From positions 1 to 55,125 of the forward strand of contig JBQVNP010000015.1 of the NCBI GenBank assembly GCA_052436255.1: DNA of 55,125 bases. The letters are read 5' to 3'. The position numbers were made by a program, and so were the translations under genes. Below the pieces are notes generated by a model. That model saw only the letters and a program-made list of their open reading frames with translations. It had not been told where the DNA came from and made no database searches. Position 1 is the first letter of the stretch. The number at the start of each line of letters is the position of its first letter. This document shows, piece after piece, positions 24,204-32,632 of this stretch. Source of the stretch: Pelomonas sp052436255. Its GTDB lineage: Bacteria; Pseudomonadota; Gammaproteobacteria; Burkholderiales; Burkholderiaceae_C.

Positions 24204-25062
24204 ACGTGATCGCCTTCTGGGCGCGGGCAAAGAGAAGATCGAGCGCCATGCCGACCAGGCCGATGACGAGGATGGCGAAGATGACGTTGGGCAGGCTCAG
24301 GTTGTTCCACTCGTTCCAGACGAAGTAGCCGATGCCGGTGCCGCCGACCAGCATCTCGGCCGCCACGATGACCAGCCAGGCAATGCCCATGCTGATGCGC
24401 ATGCCCGTCAGGATGGTGGGCGCCGCCGCCGGCAGGATGACCTCGAAGGCGCGGCGCAGCGGGCTCACCTCCAGCGTGCGCGCCACGTTCAGCCACTCGC
24501 GCCGCACGCCGGCCACGCCGAAGGCGGTGTTGATCAGCATCGGCCACAGGCTGCAGATGAAGATGACGAAGATGCCGCTCGCGGCCGAGTCCGTGTTCGT
24601 GTAGAGGGCCAGCGGCATCCAGGCCAGCGGCGAGATGGGCTTCAAGACCTGGATGAACGGGTCCAGCGCGCGGTGGATGAGCGGGCTCATGCCGATGACA
24701 AAGCCCAGCGGGATGGCAACCAGCGCCGCCAGCAGATAGCCCACGCCGACGCGGCCCAGCGAGTAGGCCAGCTGCAGGCCCAGCCCCTTGTCGTTGGGGC
24801 CGCGGTCGTAGAAGGGATCGGTGAGGTGGTGCAGCACCGTGCCCCCCATCTGCGCCAGCGTCGGAAAACCGCTCTTGGCCGCGACTGGCGTGGCATCGAC
24901 AGGCTTGCCCATCAGCTTGGCGTACTCGATCTGCTCGGGCGTCATGGCGGCAGAGGGCGCCGCCTGCATGCCGCCCAGCGTGGCCAGATGCCACAAGCCG
25001 AGCAGGCAGCCGAGCAGCAGCAGCGACAGCAGGCCGGCGCGGAGGTTCAAGGATCTATGCAT
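24193..25062 (-). CDS. nitrate/cyanate-type ABC transporter permease
   Basis: A 289-residue permease with six helices and a periplasmic insertion after the first helix (residues 28-90, containing LGMTV-type sequence). The EAA loop ARTLEVSPLRRAFEVILPAAAPTILTG and GIGYFVWNEWNNLSLPN are typical of NrtB/CynB. ATG 25062 starts at MHRSLNLR; the longer open frame upstream is translation of repeat copy 2 and is rejected. Distance from the repeat to the start is 21 nt. Confidence 0.9.
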   Translation of the reverse strand: MHRSLNLRAGLLSLLLLGCLLGLWHLATLGGMQAAPSAAMTPEQIEYAKLMGKPVDATPVAAKSGFPTLAQMGGTVLHHLTDPFYDRGPNDKGLGLQLAYSLGRVGVGYLLAALVAIPLGFVIGMSPLIHRALDPFIQVLKPISPLAWMPLALYTNTDSAASGIFVIFICSLWPMLINTAFGVAGVRREWLNVARTLEVSPLRRAFEVILPAAAPTILTGMRISMGIAWLVIVAAEMLVGGTGIGYFVWNEWNNLSLPNVIFAILVIGLVGMALDLLFARAQKAITYVD

Positions 25063-25083
25063 GGCGATGTCGAATGAGGAAAT

Positions 25084-25153
25084 GCAACCACAGAGGCACA
25101 GAGACACAGAGAAGGCTCGGTATTCCTCCGTGCCTCTGTGCCTCTGTGGTTGC
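25084..25153. repeat. CACAGAG palindrome, copy 2 (binding protein-permease gap)
   Basis: Arms 25084-25111 and 25126-25153, loop 14 nt; 26 of 28 arm positions pair. Same GCAACC head and three CACAGAG units as copy 1, and the same outer mismatch followed by A/T pairing. On the transcribed (-) strand it begins 16 nt after the stop of the solute-binding gene and ends 21 nt before the permease start. Confidence 0.95.
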
Positions 25154-25168
25154 CTTTGAATTGGCAGT

Positions 25169-26551
25169 TCAGGCCCGCCTGATGGCGAAGCTGTTCACGT
25201 AGGCGTCCGCCTTGGCCGGATCGAACTCCTTGCCCATGACCTTGAACTTCGGGTAGCCGCCCGTCTTGTCATCCGGCAGCGCGATGTCCAGCGCCTTCAT
25301 GTGCTTGCGCGCATCGGTCAGCAGGAAGACCTTCTCGGCGATCTGCTTGTAGTTCACCTCCCCCTTCAGGTAGCCCCAGCGCTTCATCTGCGTCAGCATC
25401 CACACGGCCATGCTCTGCCAGGGCATGGGGTCGAAGTCGGCGCGGTCGGGCACGACCTTGACTTGCCCCAGGCCATCGGCGAACTTGCCCGTCAGCACCT
25501 GGGCGATGACGGTCTCGGGCTGGTTCAGATAGGCCTGCGGTGCGATGACCTTGGCGATCAGCTCGCGGTTCTTGGCTTCGCGCGCCATCGCCGCCGCGGT
25601 CAGCACGGCGCGGTACAGCGCGATGAAGGTGTTGGGGTTCTTCTGGATGAACTCCGTGCTGGTGCCGAAGGCGCAGCAGGGGTGGCCGTTCCACAGCTCC
25701 TTGGTGAGGATGTGGAGGAAGCCCACTTCCTCGTACACCGCGCGCTGGTTGAACGGGTCCGGGCCGAGGAAGCCGTCGATGTTGCCGGAGCGCAGGTTGG
25801 CCACCATTTCGGGCGGCGGCAGCACGCGGATCTGGATGTCGCGGTCCGGGTCCAGCCCCGCTTCGGCGACGTAGTAGCGCAGCAGGAAGTTGTGCATCGA
25901 GAACTCGAAGGGCACCGCGAACTTGAAGCCCTTCCACATCGCCGGGTCGCGCTTGTCCTTGTGCTTGACGTTCAGGGTGATCGCCTGGCCGTTGGTGTTC
26001 TGGATGGTCGCCACGTTCATCGGCGTGGCCACCGAGCCCAGGCCCTGGCTGATGGCCAACGGCATCGGCGACAGGAAGTGCGTGGCGTCGTACTCCTTGT
26101 TGATCATCTTGTCGCGGATCAGCGCCCAGCCCGCCGTCTTCACCACCTCCACGTTCAGCCCCTGCTTCTCGTAGAAGCCGAGTGGCTTGGCCATGATCAG
26201 CGGCGTGGCGCAGGTGATGGGGATGAAGCCGATCTTCAGATCCTTCTTCTCCAGCGGGCCGTTCGTGCCTTGCGCCATCGCCTGCAGCGAGGCAATGGGC
26301 AGCACGCTGGAGATGGCGGCCATCGCCGTGTTGCGGCCGACGGCTCTCAGGAAGCGGCGGCGCAGTGCGTCCTGCGGGAACAGCGCCTTCACCAGCGTGG
26401 CTTCGATGAAGTTGGCCGATTCGGCCTCGAAGTCGGCCGTTTCGCTGCGGGTGCGGAGTTCAGCGGCAGCATGGTCGGCCGCGCTCGCATGCTGGCCGCA
26501 GCTGCAACGCATCAGCAGGGGCCGGTCAGCGTCGTAGGGATCGTGGGTCAT
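25169..26551 (-). CDS. nitrate/cyanate-type solute-binding protein with Cys-rich Tat leader
   Basis: A 460-residue CmpA/NrtA-family binding protein. From residue 100 it matches the family: LKIGFIPITCATPLIMAKPLGFYEKQGLNVEV, GNIDGFLGPDPFNQRAVYEEVGF and GHPCCAFGTS (named in pieces). The export signal is Tat-type (RRRFLRAVG, about 64-72, then a hydrophobic stretch ending SLQAMA), unusually far from the N-terminus. The 62-residue leader holds MRCSCGQH, a CxCxxH patch. AGGAG lies 8 nt before ATG 26551. Nitrate, nitrite or cyanate are the likely ligands. Confidence 0.88.
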   Translation of the reverse strand: MTHDPYDADRPLLMRCSCGQHASAADHAAAELRTRSETADFEAESANFIEATLVKALFPQDALRRRFLRAVGRNTAMAAISSVLPIASLQAMAQGTNGPLEKKDLKIGFIPITCATPLIMAKPLGFYEKQGLNVEVVKTAGWALIRDKMINKEYDATHFLSPMPLAISQGLGSVATPMNVATIQNTNGQAITLNVKHKDKRDPAMWKGFKFAVPFEFSMHNFLLRYYVAEAGLDPDRDIQIRVLPPPEMVANLRSGNIDGFLGPDPFNQRAVYEEVGFLHILTKELWNGHPCCAFGTSTEFIQKNPNTFIALYRAVLTAAAMAREAKNRELIAKVIAPQAYLNQPETVIAQVLTGKFADGLGQVKVVPDRADFDPMPWQSMAVWMLTQMKRWGYLKGEVNYKQIAEKVFLLTDARKHMKALDIALPDDKTGGYPKFKVMGKEFDPAKADAYVNSFAIRRA

Positions 26552-26752
26552 CGAGTGCTCCTGGAGATGGGAGCGACTCTAAGAACGCCTGCGCCGTCGC
26601 GGAATCGTGGGGGGCGGCGAGTTTTTGTAGGGGTGGAACTACGAGGGAAAACCTGGGCCTCCGACGCGCGGCGCGCAAGCGGGCTGCATAGCATCCCCAT
26701 CGGGAGACAGCGCCCTGTTCCGGCGCCGTCGCTTCGGACATCGGAGGTTCGC

Positions 26753-27160
26753 ATGAGCTACATCGACTGTTTCCTCGCCCCGGTCCCGCGCGCCAACCGG
26801 GCCGCCTACGAAAGGCTCGCCAGGATCTCGGCGGCGGTGGTCAGGGAGCATGGCGCGGTGAACGTCGTCGAGTGCTGGCTTGACGAGTCGGGCCCGCAGG
26901 CCCAGTCCTACCACGGTGCGGAAACCAAGGGCTCCGAGATCGCCTACGGCAGCTTCACCACGGCTGCAGGCGCGCGGCAGGGCGAAACGGTCGTTCTCTC
27001 TTGGGTCGAATGGCCTGACAAGGCCGCGCGGGACGTGGGGATGGAGAAGGTCACGAACGATCCCCGCATGCAGTTTGGAGACCAGCCCGCCGCATTCGAC
27101 GGCGGCCGCCTGATCGCGGCGGGCTTCAAGCCCATGCCACTGGGCATCGGCGACGCCTGA
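26753..27160 (+). CDS. DUF1428-family protein
   Basis: A 135-residue dimeric alpha/beta-barrel type protein (YbaA-like, DUF1428): SYIDCFLAPVPRANRAAYERLA at the N-terminus, ECWLDESG, VVLSWVEWPDKAARDVGMEKV and DPRMQFGD. Function of the family is not known. GGAGG lies 6 nt before the ATG. It opens a + strand run with the YCII and acyl-CoA dehydrogenase genes, and is divergent from the transporter operon. Confidence 0.88.
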   Translation: MSYIDCFLAPVPRANRAAYERLARISAAVVREHGAVNVVECWLDESGPQAQSYHGAETKGSEIAYGSFTTAAGARQGETVVLSWVEWPDKAARDVGMEKVTNDPRMQFGDQPAAFDGGRLIAAGFKPMPLGIGDA

Positions 27161-27254
27161 CCGCGTCGCGACGACGCGCCTGTCGATCCGGTGCTGCCTG
27201 GTTCGTCGTGAGCGTTGCCGGCCAGCTTTGGCCGGCTCAACGAAGGAGCATCCA

Positions 27255-27623
27255 GTGACCCAGTACCTGATCTCGTTCAACGAAGGCGCGATGAACCACA
27301 TCCCGCAAGCCGACTTCCCGGCCGTGGCCAGGGCCGCCGCGGCGGCCGTGCTGGACGCCATCGACGCCGGCGTCTTCGTCTTCGCCGGCGGGCTGCTGGA
27401 GCCGCCGACGACGACCATCGTGGCGATCGATGGGCGCATCACCCCGGGCCCCGACCCGGCTTGCCGGGACTTCATCGGCGGCTTCACCGTCGTCGACGTG
27501 CCCGACCGGGACGTCGCCCACCACTGGGCCGCCAGGATCGCCGCGGCCTGCCGCTGCGCGCAGGACGTGCGCGAGTTCATGCCGCTGCCGCCTGAGGTCG
27601 AAGAACGAATCAGACAAGGCTGA
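27255..27623 (+). CDS. YCII-related (DGPF-type) small protein
   Basis: A 122-residue protein of the YCII/DGPF ferredoxin-like-fold family: TQYLISFNEGAMNHIP at the N-terminus, GGFTVVDVPDRDVAHHWAARIA and EFMPLP near the end. These often accompany ECF sigma factors or metabolic operons; no activity is certain. The GTG start follows AAGGAG by 6 nt. The next gene begins 27 nt later. Confidence 0.8.
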   Translation: MTQYLISFNEGAMNHIPQADFPAVARAAAAAVLDAIDAGVFVFAGGLLEPPTTTIVAIDGRITPGPDPACRDFIGGFTVVDVPDRDVAHHWAARIAAACRCAQDVREFMPLPPEVEERIRQG

Positions 27624-27650
27624 CGCGCAGCCACCCCGATCACGGGCAGC

Positions 27651-29810
27651 ATGGGCCGCAAGGAGACCGCCGCCGTGATTGAAAACCTGTTGGGTCGTTG
27701 GGCGTTTGAACCTTTCTCGAAGGCCCTCCCCCAGATGGGAGACACCGAGCGCGCCGCGCTCGAAGCGGGCACCGTCGGCTTCGAGGGCGAGCTGTTCGGC
27801 GGCAAGCCGGATTTCGACCGCCTGTTGGCCATGCCGGCCAACCGCCTGACGCCAGCGGAGCAGGCCTTCATCGACGGCGACGTGCGCGAACTGGTCGCGA
27901 TGCTGGACGACTTCGCCATCGACGAGGCGGGCGACCTGCCGCCCGAGGTGTGGCGCTTTCTGCGCGAGCGGGGCTTCTTCGGCATGATCATCCCGCGTGA
28001 GCAGGGCGGGCTGGGCTTCGGCCATTTCGCGCACGCGGCGGTCGTCACGCGCATCGCCACCGTCAACGTCGCCGCCGCCGTGACGGTGATGGTGCCCAAT
28101 TCGCTCGGCCCGGCCGAGCTGCTGCTGCGCTACGGCACCGACGCGCAGAAGGCCCATTACCTGCCACGCCTGGCGGACGGCCGCGACCTGCCCTGCTTCG
28201 GGCTGACCTCCCCCTATGCGGGGTCGGACGCCGCGTCCATTCCCGACACCGGCGTGTTGACCGAGCGCGACATCGACGGCGCGCGCGTGCGCGGCTTCGT
28301 CGTGAACTTCGACAAGCGCTACATCACGCTGGCACCCGTGGCCACCGTCGTGGGCCTGGCCTTCCAGGCCGTGGACCCGTCCCGGCCCGAGGGTCAGCAG
28401 CTGCTCGGCATCACCTGCGCCCTGATCCCCGTGCCCACGCCGGGGCTGCAGATCGGGCGCCGCCACCGGCCGATGGACTCGGCCTTCATGAACGGCCCCA
28501 TCCACGGCGACGAGGTCTTCGTGCCGATGGACTGGGTCATCGGGGGCGAGGCGCAGGTGGGCCAGGGCTGGCGCATGCTGATGGAATGCCTGGCCGCCGG
28601 CCGGGCCATCTCGCTGCCGGCGCTGGGCGCGGCCATGCAGCAGACGGCGCTCTATGTGATGACGGGCTACGGCCGCATCCGCGAGCAGTTCGGCCTGCCC
28701 ATCTCGCGCTTCGAGGCCATCGCGGGGCTCATCGCGCGCACGGCGGCCGACTTGTACGCGACCGACGCCGCGCGCCGCTACACGGCCGCGGCGCTGGACG
28801 CCGGCGAGCGGCCCAGCGTGGCCAGCGCCATCCTGAAGGTGCACCTGACCGAAGCCGGCCGCCGCGCCGTGACGACCGGCATGGACGTGCTGGGCGGCAA
28901 GGGCATCAGCAGCGGCCCCAGCAATCTGCTGGGCGTGGCCTACCGGCAGTCGCCCATCGCCATCACGGTGGAAGGCGCCAATTTGCTGTCGCGGGCCCTG
29001 ATCATCTTCGGCCAGGGCGCCGTGCGCTGCCACCCGCATGTCATGGACGAGATGACGGCCGTGCAGGCGCGGGACGAGACCGCGCTGGGCCGCGCGCTGC
29101 TGGCCCATGCGGGCCACGTGCTGCGCAACCTCGGCGCCAGCCTGTTCAGCGCGGGCGCCAAGGGCCGGGTGCCACAGGGGCTGGAGAAGGAAGCGCACCT
29201 GATCGCCCGCGTGTCGGCCAAGTACGCCCTGACAGCCGACCTCGCGATGGGGCTGCTGGGCGGGCGTCTCAAGCGCATGGAGTTGCTGTCGGCGCGGCTG
29301 GGCGACGTGCTGTCCCACCTCTACCTGGCGGCAGCCAGCGTGTGGCGCTTCCAGGTAGAGGCCGACGCCGCGATGCTGCCGTTCGCGCGCGCGGCCATCC
29401 GCTTCCAGCTCGAAGCGGCGGCCGCCACGCTGCGCGACCTGCACGCCAACCTGCCGTCGGGTGCGCTGAAGGCGCTGTCGCCGCTGCTGCTGCACGGCAC
29501 CCGCCACCTTGCACCGCTGCGCGACCGCGACCTCGTCGCGCTGTCCGAGACGCTGCGCACCACGCCATCCCTCGTGGCTCGCCTGTGCCCCGACTTCACG
29601 CCGCCGGCCAGCGGCGGCCTGCGCGACCTGGCCGATGCGCTGCGGCTGGCCGACGCGCTGGGCGACGAGGTGGCCGTCCTGAACAGCGCGTTACGCCGCA
29701 CGCGGTCGCTGGAGCTTGCCGCGGCGAAGTCACGCGATCCAGCCGCCGCGCTGGCCTATCTGCGCGCGGCGGACAAGGTCATCCAGGTGGACGACTTCCC
29801 GCCGTCGTGA
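27651..29810 (+). CDS. FadE-like acyl-CoA dehydrogenase
   Basis: A 719-residue flavoenzyme that would oxidise acyl-CoA to enoyl-CoA. Residues 80-480 hold the acyl-CoA dehydrogenase core (FFGMIIPREQGGLGFGHFAHA, CFGLTSPYAGSDAASIPDTG, RFEAIAGLIARTAADLY); residues 480-719 form the FadE-specific C-terminal domain (DUF1974 type) ending with YLRAADKVIQVDDFPPS. The N-terminal membrane anchor of E. coli FadE is absent. GTG 27675, 10 nt after AAGGAG, is a good alternative start. Role: fatty-acid beta-oxidation, first step. Confidence 0.9.
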   Translation: MGRKETAAVIENLLGRWAFEPFSKALPQMGDTERAALEAGTVGFEGELFGGKPDFDRLLAMPANRLTPAEQAFIDGDVRELVAMLDDFAIDEAGDLPPEVWRFLRERGFFGMIIPREQGGLGFGHFAHAAVVTRIATVNVAAAVTVMVPNSLGPAELLLRYGTDAQKAHYLPRLADGRDLPCFGLTSPYAGSDAASIPDTGVLTERDIDGARVRGFVVNFDKRYITLAPVATVVGLAFQAVDPSRPEGQQLLGITCALIPVPTPGLQIGRRHRPMDSAFMNGPIHGDEVFVPMDWVIGGEAQVGQGWRMLMECLAAGRAISLPALGAAMQQTALYVMTGYGRIREQFGLPISRFEAIAGLIARTAADLYATDAARRYTAAALDAGERPSVASAILKVHLTEAGRRAVTTGMDVLGGKGISSGPSNLLGVAYRQSPIAITVEGANLLSRALIIFGQGAVRCHPHVMDEMTAVQARDETALGRALLAHAGHVLRNLGASLFSAGAKGRVPQGLEKEAHLIARVSAKYALTADLAMGLLGGRLKRMELLSARLGDVLSHLYLAAASVWRFQVEADAAMLPFARAAIRFQLEAAAATLRDLHANLPSGALKALSPLLLHGTRHLAPLRDRDLVALSETLRTTPSLVARLCPDFTPPASGGLRDLADALRLADALGDEVAVLNSALRRTRSLELAAAKSRDPAAALAYLRAADKVIQVDDFPPS

Positions 29811-29815
29811 CCGCG

Positions 29816-30610
29816 TCAGCCGCCGCTTGCGCCGGCGCGCGTGATCTGCACCTGCACCTCGCCGACGCCGGCAAACACATGCCGCGACTGCTGGCCGATG
29901 CGGATGTCGTGCACGCCGGTGATCATGCCGGTGGAGATCACGTCACCGGCCTTCAAGGCCTGGCCTTGCTGCGCACGCTTGTTCAGCGTGAAGGCCAGTG
30001 CGCCCAGCGGGCCCGGCCTGATGGCGACCTTGCCGGTGCCGACCGATTGGCCGTCGATGAAGGTCTCGACATCGATGGTGTCCAGCTCGCGCCAGTTGGC
30101 GATCTCGGCGCCGACGACGACGCCCCAGTTGTTGCCGAAATCGGAGATGACGGCGCCGGGGCCGATGTCGTTCAACGTGGCGAGCGGGCTGCTGGCGACT
30201 TCGACGCCGATGTGCATGGACTTGACGAGCGGGGCGACGGTGTCGACCGTCCAGTCGGCCTTGCCGGCCGGCGCGTCCTGGGCGACGACGATGACCACCT
30301 CGGCCTCCACCGCCGCGAAGCCGCCGTCGAACACCGGGCAGACGGCCGTGCCGCCCATCTCGACGCGGTGCACGTTGGGAGCGAACGCCGGGCCGATCAG
30401 GCGCTCCTCAGGGAACTGCACCGCGAAGGCCGGGTTCACGCGGGCGACCTTCCAGCCCTTGACTGCATCGGGCCAGCGCGCGATGGCCGCCGCCTGGATG
30501 GCATAGGCCTCGGCGAGCGTGGCGGGTGGCGTGCCCGGGTAGGCCTCGATGGCACGGCCGGCGGCGCGGGCGGCGGTGAAGGCTTCGGCGATTTGCTGGG
30601 TGGCGCTCAT
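29816..30610 (-). CDS. 2-keto-4-pentenoate hydratase-like (FAH family) protein
   Basis: A 264-residue MhpD/FAH-superfamily enzyme: AYAIQAA near 35, KGWKVARVNP at about 51, EAEVVIVVAQD with metal-binding Glu residues at about 100, and GDVISTGMITGVHDIRIGQ near the end. Relatives hydrate 2-hydroxypenta-2,4-dienoate in aromatic meta-cleavage pathways or decarboxylate 4-oxalocrotonate. No other ring-cleavage genes are nearby, so the substrate is open. Convergent with the acyl-CoA dehydrogenase gene (5 nt apart). Confidence 0.82.
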   Translation of the reverse strand: MSATQQIAEAFTAARAAGRAIEAYPGTPPATLAEAYAIQAAAIARWPDAVKGWKVARVNPAFAVQFPEERLIGPAFAPNVHRVEMGGTAVCPVFDGGFAAVEAEVVIVVAQDAPAGKADWTVDTVAPLVKSMHIGVEVASSPLATLNDIGPGAVISDFGNNWGVVVGAEIANWRELDTIDVETFIDGQSVGTGKVAIRPGPLGALAFTLNKRAQQGQALKAGDVISTGMITGVHDIRIGQQSRHVFAGVGEVQVQITRAGASGG

Positions 30611-30674
30611 GGATTTCTTTCTGTGCGCCGTCCGGCGCCGTGATGCATGCGGCCGGCAATGTACCGCGCAAAAC

Positions 30675-30687
30675 GAAACAGGGTTTC
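30675..30687. promoter_or_regulatory. 13-bp palindrome upstream of the hydratase gene
   Basis: GAAAC-AGG-GTTTC, 65 nt upstream of the hydratase start. Symmetric and in the promoter zone, so it may be an operator, but no regulator gene is adjacent and it also lies near the 3' end of the response-regulator gene. Confidence 0.3.
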
Positions 30688-30705
30688 AATTTGCGGAAAG
30701 TACGC

Positions 30706-31353
30706 CTATCCGGCCTGCTCCATGCGCACCGCGAACAGCGCCAGTTCGACGTCGTTGCGAACGCCGATCTTCTCCAGCACGCGCGTGCGGTAGGTCGACA
30801 CGGTGTTGGGCGACAGCACCAGTTGCTCGGCGATCTCGCCCACGCTGCGGCCGGCGGCCAGCAGCTGGAAGACCTGGTGCTCGCGATGCGACAGCTTCTC
30901 GTGCAGCGGCTGCTCGTCGTCCACGGGGCGGCCGCCTGCGCCGATGGCGCCGGCCAGCTGCTCGGCCACGCTGGGCGTGATGAAGAGCCGGCCGCGCGCG
31001 ACGCTGCGCACCGCGTCGATCATCTGCTCGCTGTCGGCGCTCTTGTTCAGGTAGCCGGCGGCACCGAGCTTCAAGCTGCGCACGGCGTACTGGCGGTCGG
31101 GGTAGGTGGACAGCATCAGCACCGGCAGCCTGGGGAACTCGGACTTCAGCGCCTTGAGGATGTCCAGGCCGTCGCGCTGGGGCATGGCGATGTCCAGCAG
31201 CACGACGTCGACGCCGCCAGCGCGCACCTGCTGGATGGCGTCTGGCCCGTTGGCCGCTTCGCCGACGACGCGCAGGTCCTCGGCCTCGGCCAGCACCTGC
31301 TTGATGCCCTGGCGGACGATGAGGTGGTCGTCGCAGATCAGCACTCGGATCAT
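30706..31353 (-). CDS. NarL-type response regulator (pair with kinase upstream)
   Basis: A 215-residue regulator: REC with ICDDHLIV, phosphoacceptor Asp in VVLLDIAMPQ and Lys in YLNKS; LuxR HTH at about 150-205 (LSHREHQVFQLLAAGRSVGEIAEQ... NTVSTYRTRVLEKIG). Its ATG overlaps the kinase stop (ATGA), so the two are translated together. The kinase-regulator pair is divergent from the sulfate-binding gene, but targets are unknown. Confidence 0.92.
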   Translation of the reverse strand: MIRVLICDDHLIVRQGIKQVLAEAEDLRVVGEAANGPDAIQQVRAGGVDVVLLDIAMPQRDGLDILKALKSEFPRLPVLMLSTYPDRQYAVRSLKLGAAGYLNKSADSEQMIDAVRSVARGRLFITPSVAEQLAGAIGAGGRPVDDEQPLHEKLSHREHQVFQLLAAGRSVGEIAEQLVLSPNTVSTYRTRVLEKIGVRNDVELALFAVRMEQAG

Positions 31354-32528
31354 TCCGCCTCCAGCGGCATCACCAGGCGCACGGTCGTGCCGCGCCCGGG
31401 GAAACTCTCTATGCCCAGCCGCCCGCCGAAGTGCCCCGCCCGCTCGCGCATGCCCAGCACGCCATAGCTGCGCGCATCGGTGAGCGCCTCCGGCGCCGCG
31501 CCGACGCCGTCGTCGCGCACCTGCAGGTAAAGCACCGGCGCGGGCGGCGCGTCCACGTCGATGCGGATGGACACCTGGCGGGCACGCGCATGCCGGGCCA
31601 CGTTGGACAGCACCTCCTGGAAGATGCGGAACACGGCGATCGCGAGCCCGCCTTCCGGGGGCGCCACGTCGGCGGCGACGTGCATCTTGAAGTCCACCGT
31701 GCGCTCGTCGCTGCCCGCCAACTGAAACTCCTGGGCCTGCCATTCCAGCGCCGCCCACAGGCCCTGGTGGTCCAGGATGCTGGGTCGCAGGTCGGTGATG
31801 ATGCGGCCGACGGCATCCACCGCCGTGTCCACCAGCCCGCCCATGCGCTGGCATTTGTCGACCATGGGCTCGCGCTGCGCCGCATCACCCACGCGCCGCG
31901 CCAGCCAGTCCAGGTCCATCTTCAGCGCGACGAGCAGCGAGCCCAGCTCGTCGTGGATCTCGCGGGCGATGCGCTTGCGCTCGGTCTCGCGCATGGCCTC
32001 CATGTGGTGAGCCAGCTCGCGCAGTTCGGCGGTGCGCTCGGCGACGCGCTGCTCCAGCTCGTCATGGCTGGCACGCAGAAGCGCCTCGGCCCGGCGGCGC
32101 GCCGAGATGTCGACGAAAGTGACGACGGCCCCCTGCACGACGCCGTTCTCGATGACCGGATAGCTCGAATACTCGGCCGGGAAGGGGCTGCCGTCGGCCC
32201 GCCACAGCACCTCGTCGTCGATGCGGCAGGGTTCGCCGCGCCGGAAGGCATTGAAGATGGGGCAGTCGCACTCGGGGTAGTGGGCGCCGTCGTCGCGCGA
32301 ATGGTGGATGAGCGCGTGCATGTTGCGGCCCAGCACCTCCTCGGTGCGCCAGCCCAGCCCATCGCAGGCGGCGCGATTCACAAAGGTGCATCGACCGTCC
32401 ATGTCGATGCCGAAAATGCCCTCGCCGGTGCTTTCCAGCAGCAGCGTCAGGCGGCGCGTGGCCTCTTCCGACGCGGGCGGCGGGGTGGTCAAGGCAAAAG
32501 GCATGCTCATGCGGGGAGCAAGCTCCAT
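31350..32528 (-). CDS. PAS-domain sensor histidine kinase (NarX/DegS class)
   Basis: About 392 residues, cytoplasmic (no transmembrane segment). PAS domain at about 25-145 (GEGIFGIDMDGRCTFVNRAA; the segment YPECDCPIFNAFRRGEPC adds three Cys), a coiled-coil linker, HisKA_3 dimerisation region with phospho-His in REIHDELGSLL, and HATPase with N-box VLSNVARHA and G-box GVLGMRERAGHFGG. The Cys cluster might sense redox or metal. Start chosen at MELAPRM (32528); 32510 and 32618 are alternatives, none with a strong ribosome site. Confidence 0.85.
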   Translation of the reverse strand: MELAPRMSMPFALTTPPPASEEATRRLTLLLESTGEGIFGIDMDGRCTFVNRAACDGLGWRTEEVLGRNMHALIHHSRDDGAHYPECDCPIFNAFRRGEPCRIDDEVLWRADGSPFPAEYSSYPVIENGVVQGAVVTFVDISARRRAEALLRASHDELEQRVAERTAELRELAHHMEAMRETERKRIAREIHDELGSLLVALKMDLDWLARRVGDAAQREPMVDKCQRMGGLVDTAVDAVGRIITDLRPSILDHQGLWAALEWQAQEFQLAGSDERTVDFKMHVAADVAPPEGGLAIAVFRIFQEVLSNVARHARARQVSIRIDVDAPPAPVLYLQVRDDGVGAAPEALTDARSYGVLGMRERAGHFGGRLGIESFPGRGTTVRLVMPLEAE

Positions 32529-32546
32529 GCCACCATTTGGTGCATT

Positions 32547-32554
32547 CCGAATAA
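32547..32554 (+). promoter_or_regulatory. CCGAATAA box upstream of sbp
   Basis: CCGAATAA, 79 nt before the sbp ATG, is followed by a second GAATAAG at 32581. The same octamer occurs at 37694 upstream of the second sulfate-binding gene. CysB-type sites often contain ATAA half-sites, so these are candidate CysB elements. The motif is short. Confidence 0.3.
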
Positions 32555-32632
32555 GGAAATAAGCAAACTGTCGTTTGGCGAATAAGCGACTTCGGGCACC
32601 CTCGCGGCTTTCGTTCACCCGAAGCCAAACAC

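Noticed and set aside
27237..29507. 756-residue - strand open frame over the acyl-CoA dehydrogenase
   Set aside because: Gln/Arg/His-rich antisense shadow. The + strand encodes the flavoenzyme core.
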